DNA from: Faecalibacterium sp.
GTDB taxonomy: Bacteria; Bacillota; Clostridia; Oscillospirales; Ruminococcaceae
Assembly (NCBI GenBank): GCA_017483235.1
Contig: JAFULE010000253.1
Coordinates: 1-19,254 of the forward strand
Direction of reading: 5' to 3'
DNA length: 19,254 nt
Part shown: positions 6,266-12,935 of the stretch, in pieces
Numbering within the stretch: the first letter of the stretch is position 1
Layout: the number at the start of each line of letters is the position of its first letter
Translations under genes and position numbers: made by a program
Notes under the pieces: model-generated
The model's database searches: none
Told to the model about the DNA's origin: nothing
What the model saw: only the letters and a program-made list of their open reading frames with translations

Positions 6266-7489
6266 TTAAATCACACGATTTTCTTTCAGTTCTGCCAGCT
6301 CTTCAACGGAAAGGCCCAACAGACTGCCATAAATCTCCTCGTTGCTTCCACCCAGTTCGGGGCTGCACATATACTCAATATGATTTTCACTCATTTTGGG
6401 TGCAAAACCAGGTACCTTTACCTTGCCGCGCTGAGGATGATCGATTTCGACAATCAGACCACGCTCCTGATATTGCGGGTCATTGGTGATATCGTCCACA
6501 TCCAGAAGTGCACCGGCAGGAATATCCGCTTTACACAAAATATCCATCGCCGTGAACTTGTCATAGTTCGCCAGCCACGCTTTGATGGCTTCGTCACAGA
6601 CTTCACGGTTTGCAAAACGGCTGCGCGGGGTTGCCATTTCGGGGCACACATCCTGCTTCAGATCTGGGCGGCCAATCACATCGCAAAGGTTATCCCACTG
6701 CTTGCTGCCGGGATGGCGGCTGCAATAGATGTGTACAAAATCGTTTTTACCAAAAGGCTTGCAAGGATAGGTATCCGAGGGTGCCACATCCTCCAGCGGC
6801 ATTCCATTGCCTACACGACGATTGGGGACTTTACCGTTATCATAATAAGGCTCCCATTGAGAACGGCTTAAACCAATCATAAAATCCTGCATGGCAACAT
6901 CCACGCGTTGTCCAATGCCCTGCCGCTCCCTCTGTAAAAGCGCCGCAATGATCGACATCGCTAAGGCCATGCCAGTGCCGGAATCCGCCACCGAAATACC
7001 CGCTTTGACAGGCTGATCCGGCAAACCGGTAGCCGACACCATCACACCGGTGTGGGTAGCAATGGGATCGAAGGCTGGATAATCACGATACGGACCGTTC
7101 TGAGCAAAACCCTTCAGGCTTGCATACACAATTTTAGGGTTAATTTCTTTGCACGCTTCGTAAGTAAGGCCCAGCTTATCCATTGATCCAGGCCCCATGT
7201 TTTCTACAATCACATCGCACTTGGCCACAAGGCCCTTCAGCAGCTTCAGACCTGCGGGGTGCTTTGCATTGCAGGTAATAGATTTTTTATTGAGGTTCAT
7301 AACGATGAAACCGTAATTATCCACTCCTGGATTCGCCTGAGAATATCGACCCAATTCCCCCTTAACAGGTCGCTCCACCTTAAGTACCTCTGCACCCAGC
7401 CATGCCAACGTTTCGGTGCAAACGGTACCCGATTCAAACTGGGTCATATCCAATACACGATAACCGGACAAAGGTCCTTTCGTAGCCAT
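6266..7489 (-). CDS. Class III (CaiB/BaiF family) CoA-transferase
   Basis: A 407-residue protein of normal family length. It moves CoA between a CoA thioester and a free carboxylic acid through an aspartyl-CoA anhydride intermediate. The catalytic Asp is D169 in KAGISVADSGTGM, the same number as in formyl-CoA transferase. Other family blocks are GYRVLDMTQ (9-17), WLGAEVLKVERP, NLNKKS, NMGPGSMDKLGL and GFAQNGPY. It is the last gene of the minus-strand cluster, 23 bases after the 7513-8859 gene, with AGGAGG ahead of the ATG. In clostridia similar enzymes (FldA, HadA) sit beside 2-hydroxyacyl-CoA dehydratases and load the hydroxyacid; the same pairing is seen here. The real substrate is unknown. 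Confidence 0.92.
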   Translation of the reverse strand: MATKGPLSGYRVLDMTQFESGTVCTETLAWLGAEVLKVERPVKGELGRYSQANPGVDNYGFIVMNLNKKSITCNAKHPAGLKLLKGLVAKCDVIVENMGPGSMDKLGLTYEACKEINPKIVYASLKGFAQNGPYRDYPAFDPIATHTGVMVSATGLPDQPVKAGISVADSGTGMALAMSIIAALLQRERQGIGQRVDVAMQDFMIGLSRSQWEPYYDNGKVPNRRVGNGMPLEDVAPSDTYPCKPFGKNDFVHIYCSRHPGSKQWDNLCDVIGRPDLKQDVCPEMATPRSRFANREVCDEAIKAWLANYDKFTAMDILCKADIPAGALLDVDDITNDPQYQERGLIVEIDHPQRGKVKVPGFAPKMSENHIEYMCSPELGGSNEEIYGSLLGLSVEELAELKENRVI

Positions 7490-7512
7490 AATAGTTTATC
7501 CTCCTGGCTCAA

Positions 7513-8859
7513 TCAATTCTTAGCCTTTTGGGCGGGAATAACACGCTTTTCGATAAATTCTTCCACCATTCCCGTCATCGTTTCTGCATTCCATTTTTTG
7601 GGGTTTACCGGATCAGCGTGGAATGCCAAAACAGGAATTCCGGCTGCTTCCAGATTTTTCTTGATGAAATAGCTTCCCTCAACTGCCTGAATATCGTTGT
7701 CAGGGATCATGTATACCACACCATCAATATCGTTCTGTAGGGCCTGCTGCACAAACCAACTGCTGTTCCAAGGCGGCATATGGATAAAGTCTTCCATTCC
7801 AATATAACGGGCTGCCAATGCACGCAAAGGATCCTGTTCGACATGGTTGCGAATGTAAGCATCTGCTCCCATGGCAAGGTACATCGACCACATAAACACT
7901 GCACCGTATTTTTCTTCAAAACGCTGGTAGAATGCAAAATCCTGCCACATGCCACGGCCCAGCCACATCATACGCAACTTCTCACCGGGAACGGCGGCTT
8001 CCCCCTTGTCCGCCAGCGTTTTGATCTCTTCGTACAGTCCTTTTGCATGCTGCACACCCCATTCGGTGCCGCGCTGCCACTGTGCCTGCATAACCGCATT
8101 GATGGTATCCACCACCGTAACCGGAACGGGATGGCATTCTGCAATCAGATCACGGGTCTTTTTGTAGTAGCTTTCCTGTTCGTTAATCAGATGCATGACC
8201 CGCTCCAGCTTTTTCATCTCAAAACTGCGGCCGGTTTTTTGCTCAAGAAAACGAATCAATTCTTTCAGTTCTTCCACCGCCAGATCCAGTCGATCAGAAT
8301 CGTATAATTCCTCCCATCGGTCGGCAGTCAACTCATACCAATTCAGCGGCGTAGTGCGTGCAACGGTGTTTTCCATCACATACAAATCGGCCTGATAGTT
8401 TTCGGCCAAGAGACCATAGATCTTATTCTGCACGTCACCAGTCAAACGTGTAATGCAGATAGTGGGTTTGGGCAGACCACCCCAAGGGCCCATGGGGTGG
8501 CCCTCTTCGTCCAGTTTATGATCATCAGGATCAAAGCTTTCGGCCAGAGCCTGCGCATCGTAGCTATTCAGATCGGGCCGGTACCCATTCTGCTGCATCA
8601 GATCAAAATACTTGCGGGTCATCCGTTTGGCACCGCAGATTGCAGCCCACCATTGGTTGACTACAAAAGGGATGTCCATAGCACGGAAAATCTCCATTGG
8701 AACATCTGCATTCAGGATGGCAAAATCAAGGCCCTCGTTTTCTACACGCGCCTTCATCTCAAAAAACCATTTTTTCTGGTAGATGCTGGCCGCTCTGGTG
8801 GCATTCAGCTTTTTTACTACTACCGATTTGGAGACAGGTTCTTTCTTTTGCTGTGACAT
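7513..8859 (-). CDS. 2-hydroxyacyl-CoA dehydratase-family subunit (HgdA/BcrB-like) without cluster cysteines
   Basis: A 448-residue protein with the family plan: VPMEIFRAMDIP (53-64), LPKPTICITRL (129-139), the helical middle, VPGEKLRMMWLG (290-301), IDGVVYMIP (378-386) and the GIPVLAFHADPVNP ending (407-420). In HgdA-type subunits the 4Fe-4S ligands lie in the block after the KP motif and in the block after the DGV motif. Here those places read ITRLTGD and IPDNDIQ and hold no cysteine. Only C75, C135 and C242 exist in the whole protein. The start is one base after the stop of the partner gene, so the two are translationally linked. Family membership is clear; classical radical dehydration is doubtful. 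Confidence 0.85.
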   Translation of the reverse strand: MSQQKKEPVSKSVVVKKLNATRAASIYQKKWFFEMKARVENEGLDFAILNADVPMEIFRAMDIPFVVNQWWAAICGAKRMTRKYFDLMQQNGYRPDLNSYDAQALAESFDPDDHKLDEEGHPMGPWGGLPKPTICITRLTGDVQNKIYGLLAENYQADLYVMENTVARTTPLNWYELTADRWEELYDSDRLDLAVEELKELIRFLEQKTGRSFEMKKLERVMHLINEQESYYKKTRDLIAECHPVPVTVVDTINAVMQAQWQRGTEWGVQHAKGLYEEIKTLADKGEAAVPGEKLRMMWLGRGMWQDFAFYQRFEEKYGAVFMWSMYLAMGADAYIRNHVEQDPLRALAARYIGMEDFIHMPPWNSSWFVQQALQNDIDGVVYMIPDNDIQAVEGSYFIKKNLEAAGIPVLAFHADPVNPKKWNAETMTGMVEEFIEKRVIPAQKAKN

Positions 8860-8860
8860 C

Positions 8861-10030
8861 TTACAGAACCGCTCCTTTCATTTCAGCCGCAAACACGGCC
8901 AATTGCTGTTCCAGGCCTCTGTTTTTTTCAACCGGCCAATTCATTTTCCCAAAAGTAATATGACGGATCCCCTTCGCCTCAAGGCTTTTACGCTGCTTGG
9001 GCATATCCCAGGTAGCCACTTCATCATATTGGTTGGTATAGAAAATGACGCCCTTCGCACCGCAGGCGCCCACCTCACGATCCAGTGCTTCCACACGCTG
9101 GCTTACCAGCGACTTTTTGGCCGAGAACTCCCGGAAGTGGTAGCGGTCGGCAACTGCACGAATTGCCGGATCCTCCAGGTTACAGTCATGGTCGAAAGAA
9201 CGCTCTCCCCAGTCAGTATCTTCGCCTACAATAACAAGGCCGTTCTTTTCGATCATTTCATACAAGGTAAGGTCTTCCTGATTAGCACCGGTGTAGAAAA
9301 CCCTTGGTCCTGTCAAAACAGGCCAGTTTTGAGCCTCCTGAGTTACCTGCCGAACCAGTGCGGTATGCTTTGTTTTTTCCATAAACAGGCCCGCGCCAAT
9401 AATAACCAGCGCCTCACTTCCTGAAATGCGCACTTCGCTGCCATGGCGCAAGGCTGCCATTTGCCGCAGGGCCTGACGATTTTCATTGCAAAGAATGCTG
9501 GCCTGACGAATTTCTTCGTCGGTAATGACGTGGTCGCTCCACGCTTCCAGCTGCTGTTTGAAAAGGTTAAGAACAAACTGATTGCGGTTTTGATGAAGCT
9601 GATGACGGGTAAACAACCAGTCTATGAATGCCACAGGCGGAATAGGCATCTGTGGCTCGACACGCTTCAACTCACGCAGATACAAAAACACACGAATAAC
9701 AATATCGGTGCTATTTGAGATGACGATATAGTCGGCCAGATTCTGATAGGTTCCATCTACCATCCGCTCAAACTGAGCACGAACCTGCGGATCGAAGGCA
9801 TGTTCGAGATATTGATTGGTATACTGCAGTGTTTTCTTAGGATCAGCATAGATTTGGATGGGCAGCATACCGGCGGCAATAACCAATTCATCCGGCACAT
9901 CACAGCCCAGCTTTGCCACCACCTTTTTCCCCTGCGCTTTCCATGCAGCGGCCACAGCGTCGCGGCTATCGTATACCTGTTTCAGTGCGCTGAAGGCACG
10001 GCTTTGCAGCGCGCAGTCGCGAATGCTCAC
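8861..10030 (-). CDS. 2-hydroxyacyl-CoA dehydratase-family subunit (HgdB-like) without cluster cysteines
   Basis: A 389-residue protein starting with GTG at 10030 (AGGAAG upstream). KAQGKK followed by VPDELVIAAGMLP (45-57) is the family's N-terminal signature; MVDGTYQNLADYIVISNSTD (90-109), GEDTDWGERSF (269-279) and GAKGVIFYTNQYDEVA (324-339) align with HgdB as I remember it. The HgdB cysteines in these blocks (KEYC, FYC, LCD, DDC, QFCD) are replaced here by L, D, T, T and Y. The remaining cysteines are C6, C43, C181, C283 and C323. It is the first of three closely packed genes. No HgdC-type activator gene is in the window. Confidence 0.85.
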   Translation of the reverse strand: MSIRDCALQSRAFSALKQVYDSRDAVAAAWKAQGKKVVAKLGCDVPDELVIAAGMLPIQIYADPKKTLQYTNQYLEHAFDPQVRAQFERMVDGTYQNLADYIVISNSTDIVIRVFLYLRELKRVEPQMPIPPVAFIDWLFTRHQLHQNRNQFVLNLFKQQLEAWSDHVITDEEIRQASILCNENRQALRQMAALRHGSEVRISGSEALVIIGAGLFMEKTKHTALVRQVTQEAQNWPVLTGPRVFYTGANQEDLTLYEMIEKNGLVIVGEDTDWGERSFDHDCNLEDPAIRAVADRYHFREFSAKKSLVSQRVEALDREVGACGAKGVIFYTNQYDEVATWDMPKQRKSLEAKGIRHITFGKMNWPVEKNRGLEQQLAVFAAEMKGAVL

Positions 10031-10080
10031 AGGTCGCTCACTTCCTCTCGTGTTGATAGATTGTTATTTCCATGTCATAA

Positions 10081-10128
10081 AAAAACCGGCGTCAGCTGTG
10101 CGCCAACGTGCACGGCTGACGCCGGTTT
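10081..10128 (-). terminator. Strong terminator inside the minus-strand cluster
   Basis: A 15-bp perfect stem (10081-10095 with 10114-10128) carries an inner GTGC/GCAC stem. On the minus strand it is followed by a run of seven T. It lies 47 bases after the permease stop and before the GTG start at 10030. No convincing new promoter was found in 10031-10080, so read-through or a regulated (antiterminated) arrangement is likely. Confidence 0.85.
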
Positions 10129-10174
10129 TAATTATTGAACGTTATTCATTTGATCTGCTGAAAGGTTCGCTCTA

Positions 10175-11650
10175 TTACAGAATGTAAGCGCACAGAATGT
10201 ACTCAGCCGAAGAGGCCACAGTTACAATGGGGAATACCAGCAGACCCCAGGTCAGGATCCAGTTGGGTTTTTCCTGCATGCAATCGGTTGCCAGGAACAT
10301 CGGCGCAGAACCACCGGCACCCATCGTCAGGAAGGCACACAGGGCGCTCATAACGATACCGGGAATGACACAGCTAACGTTGACGCCGCCCAAACCATAG
10401 TTGATGAGCAGAGGACCAACCACGGTGCCAATGATAACGGCAGTAGCGGTGTTGGAGAACACATTGGTGCACAGCAGGGTCAGCAGAACCAGTACGATTA
10501 CGAACAGGGGGAACGGCATGTTGCCAAACAGGCTGTTCATCAGGCTGGCCAGCCAGTCACGAACACCCAGTTCGGGGTTCGAAACCATCATGCCCAGAGC
10601 AGTGAAGGCACAAACGGCCAGAACAATGCCCCAGTTAACAGCTTTACCCATGGCGCGATCCAGATTCAGCAGCGGCTCGCCATCAATGTGAATGAAGAAC
10701 ATCAGGATGGCCATCAGCACAAACCAGAAGCCCTGGCCGATACCGTTGATGATGGCATAACCGGGAACCGACTTGGGCAGCCAGATCATCACGATGGAGT
10801 AGGCCACACCGATCAGGAACAGAACCAGAGTCCAAACCTGACGCTTATTGAAGGTGGTGCCGCCGGCAGCGGTAATGGAAGCAACGTCTGCTTCCTTCAG
10901 TTTTGCGAAATCAGCCTTGAACAGAGTGCCAACCGAAACACCCATGCCAACGGCGATCAACAAACCGGAAACCATTGCCGCGATCATGTAAGAAACCTGA
11001 TCCACCTGAACGCCTGCTTCTACCAAGCCGCCCTGCAGCAGATTGAAGATCATCATAGCCATGCCCTTGAACGGCAGGATACCGCCGCCAACAGAAGCAG
11101 TGACAATAGCGCCGGTGTACATAGCTTTCTTCCACTGGCTGGAGTTATCGTAGCCAACGGTGTCAGCAATAGAATTGATCATGGCGATGGAGAACATGTA
11201 AGCACCTAAAGCAGAAGCCAATGCGCCCAGAACAGTAACAGCGGCCATAAAGACCACAGTAAACAGAACCGGTCTGCCATTCAGACTCTTGCGCGAGATC
11301 ATCCAACGGGCCAGAACCGCGTCGGCGCCACTTTCGGTCAGAGCAAACAGCACCACGAAGATAATGATCAGCTGCCAGACCGTATCACTGCCCAAAGTAG
11401 AAGCAATGATATCCTTGCCAGTGGTAAAGCCGGTGAGAACGATGGAGATCATAATCAGCAGCGAGGGGGCAACCATGCCGAAACCTTGTGCGATCATCCA
11501 TACGCCGCCCAGGAAAATACCAATGGCCTGTACACCCATGCGGGTAACAGTACCCCAGGTGGGACAGATCATGCCAAAGATAAACATCATAAACAGGCTG
11601 ATGCCGAGATGCATCAACTTTTTAGGGGTATAAGTTTGACTTCTATTCAT
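10175..11650 (-). CDS. SLC13/ArsB-superfamily anion permease
   Basis: A 491-residue membrane protein with about 12 hydrophobic segments in two similar halves. The second half has TNVFSNTATAVIIGTVVGP (395-413), the SNT substrate/sodium-site motif (S399-T401) of divalent anion:sodium symporters. The matching place in the first half (ASALGAYMFSIAMINSI, 145-161) lacks a clear SNT. Such permeases carry dicarboxylates, sulfate or other organic anions. AAAGGAG precedes the ATG. It sits between the metallo-hydrolase and the CoA-dependent enzymes, so it probably imports the organic acid that the cluster degrades; substrate unknown. Confidence 0.85.
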   Translation of the reverse strand: MNRSQTYTPKKLMHLGISLFMMFIFGMICPTWGTVTRMGVQAIGIFLGGVWMIAQGFGMVAPSLLIMISIVLTGFTTGKDIIASTLGSDTVWQLIIIFVVLFALTESGADAVLARWMISRKSLNGRPVLFTVVFMAAVTVLGALASALGAYMFSIAMINSIADTVGYDNSSQWKKAMYTGAIVTASVGGGILPFKGMAMMIFNLLQGGLVEAGVQVDQVSYMIAAMVSGLLIAVGMGVSVGTLFKADFAKLKEADVASITAAGGTTFNKRQVWTLVLFLIGVAYSIVMIWLPKSVPGYAIINGIGQGFWFVLMAILMFFIHIDGEPLLNLDRAMGKAVNWGIVLAVCAFTALGMMVSNPELGVRDWLASLMNSLFGNMPFPLFVIVLVLLTLLCTNVFSNTATAVIIGTVVGPLLINYGLGGVNVSCVIPGIVMSALCAFLTMGAGGSAPMFLATDCMQEKPNWILTWGLLVFPIVTVASSAEYILCAYIL

Positions 11651-11703
11651 TCGTAACTCTCCTTTTTTTGAAGAACAACCCTCTCAGCAGACGATAAAAG
11701 GTT

Positions 11704-12588
11704 TTACTTTTCTTCGACAGGACGTTTCGGTCGAGTGGGCGGCGGCGGGGGCGGCGGCAGCAAAGGATCAACGACAGCGCTCTGCTTTGCCATTGCGTCA
11801 AGGCACAGATCGGTGAACATTTTTTCGTACTGCTTGTAGCCCGCCTTGCCCAGAACAAATGGATTGGGAACACCATCGCAGATATCACGAACAATATCCA
11901 GTCGCTGAGTGCCCATATCCACGAAGGGATGGGTTGCGATTTCAGCATCGCAGCCAAACTTCTCGGTCATTTCGGCAAAATACAAAGTCGACCGCAGATA
12001 ATCCACCTTCGCGCTCATCTTGTACGGCACACCGGTGCCGCCCCACATAGCTACCATGTGCGGAACACCTTCATCGGTAACCGGGAAGATGTAACTCAAG
12101 CCACCGGGGGTATGGCCCGGGGTAGAAAATGCATGAATCTCGGTATTGCCAAGGCGGAATACGTCGCCATCTTCCAGAAAATCGTAGATTTCCCATTTCA
12201 ATACGCCAGTGCGGTTACGGGTGTCGTGCTGCGCAAACTCGTAATCCACGCGGGACATATAGATTTTGCAGCCGTACTGCTCACGGAACCAATCCGCTCT
12301 ACCGTAGTGATCGCCGTGACCGTGGGTGATCAAAATGGCTTTCAGATCATGCAGATCCAGCCCCAGATCCTCAAAACCTTTTACGATCATCTCGCGATGT
12401 TCTTCCAAGGGTTCCATACAGTCCAGCAGGATCAGACCTTCGTCAGTTTCCAGAACAAAGCAACCGACGTTGGGGGTTCCGATAAAGGAAAGCTGATCGA
12501 AAAATCTCGTTGCCGGATATGGTCCCACTTTCGCATCGAACAAGGGACGGTGCGGTTTGGGGGTGCGCCAGCTTTTTACTGCTCTCAT
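11704..12588 (-). CDS. MBL-fold metallo-hydrolase with a polyproline tail
   Basis: A 294-residue metallo-beta-lactamase-fold hydrolase. THGHGDHYG gives H89, H91, D93 and H94; STPGHTPGG gives H159; IATHPF gives H220. The set and spacing resemble class B3-like enzymes and fit a two-metal site. No signal peptide is seen, so it is cytosolic and more likely a lactonase, esterase or thioesterase than an antibiotic-resistance enzyme. The end is odd: seven consecutive prolines (P278-P284), then TRPKRPVEEK. It is first in the cluster, with AAAGGAG before the ATG, 53 bases ahead of the permease, and diverges from the PucR/CdaR-type regulator. Confidence 0.88.
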   Translation of the reverse strand: MRAVKSWRTPKPHRPLFDAKVGPYPATRFFDQLSFIGTPNVGCFVLETDEGLILLDCMEPLEEHREMIVKGFEDLGLDLHDLKAILITHGHGDHYGRADWFREQYGCKIYMSRVDYEFAQHDTRNRTGVLKWEIYDFLEDGDVFRLGNTEIHAFSTPGHTPGGLSYIFPVTDEGVPHMVAMWGGTGVPYKMSAKVDYLRSTLYFAEMTEKFGCDAEIATHPFVDMGTQRLDIVRDICDGVPNPFVLGKAGYKQYEKMFTDLCLDAMAKQSAVVDPLLPPPPPPPTRPKRPVEEK

Positions 12589-12708
12589 ACGTTACCATTC
12601 TCCTTTCTCTAAATAACAGCCAAATTGCTTGCTGTATTGTTAACTTTATTAAGCCATGCAGACATTCGTTTGGGTAGGGACGCTGTGCCCAAAAAGCAAT
12701 CTTCAAAA

Positions 12709-12725
12709 ATGTGCACAGTGCACAT
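12709..12725. promoter_or_regulatory. Palindrome 1: ATGTGCACAGTGCACAT
   Basis: A perfect 8-1-8 inverted repeat in the divergent region, about 22-38 bases downstream of the predicted start site of the minus-strand cluster. It shares the core GTGCA-N3-TGCAC with palindrome 2, which suggests one DNA-binding protein, most simply the adjacent PucR/CdaR-type regulator. Confidence 0.6.
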
Positions 12726-12753
12726 CGAGCAAATCATGCAAAATTCGTCCACA

Positions 12754-12782
12754 ATGGTATCTCAAATAAGCATAAAAGTCAA
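12754..12782 (-). promoter_or_regulatory. Candidate promoter of the hydrolase-permease cluster
   Basis: On the minus strand TTGACT (12782-12777) and TACCAT (12759-12754) are 17 bases apart. This gives a leader of about 155 bases that carries palindrome 1. The -10 is a 4/6 match. Confidence 0.45.
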
Positions 12783-12828
12783 AAGAATTGCTGTTTTTTT
12801 ACTTTTTTGTTTTTTATTCAATTAAACA

Positions 12829-12857
12829 TTGACCGATCTTCACGATGATGATAAAAT
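12829..12857 (+). promoter_or_regulatory. Promoter of the PucR/CdaR-type regulator
   Basis: TTGACC (12829-12834) and TAAAAT (12852-12857) are exactly 17 bases apart, 78 bases before the ATG at 12936. The T-tracts just upstream may act as an UP-type element. Confidence 0.7.
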
Positions 12858-12871
12858 TCTCTCAGAATTTC

Positions 12872-12886
12872 ATGTGCAAACTGCAC
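12872..12886. promoter_or_regulatory. Palindrome 2: ATGTGCA-AAC-TGCAC
   Basis: Shares ATGTGCA-N3-TGCAC with palindrome 1 and lies 15 bases after the regulator's -10 box, just past its start site. Binding here would be expected to repress the regulator gene. Confidence 0.5.
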
Positions 12887-12935
12887 CATCTTCTATTCCT
12901 GCTTATTTCTCACAATCTTGCGAACGGAGTATTGT

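Larger units (their letters stand above)
12589..12935. other. Divergent regulatory region (347 bases without a gene)
   Basis: Holds, from left to right, the ribosome site of the hydrolase, a long leader, palindrome 1 (12709-12725), a candidate minus promoter (12754-12782), a T-rich block (12793-12815) with three T-tracts of 6-7 bases, a strong plus promoter (12829-12857) and palindrome 2 (12872-12886). No small reading frame with a credible ribosome site was seen. Confidence 0.75.

Noticed and set aside
10688..11209. Open frame of 173 codons (+) opposite the permease
   Set aside because: His/Asn/Gln-rich antisense translation of a hydrophobic gene; no ribosome site.
11704..12588. MBL-fold protein as a beta-lactamase resistance gene
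   Set aside because: No signal peptide, and its place in a catabolic cluster argues for a metabolic hydrolase; the fold alone does not imply antibiotic resistance.
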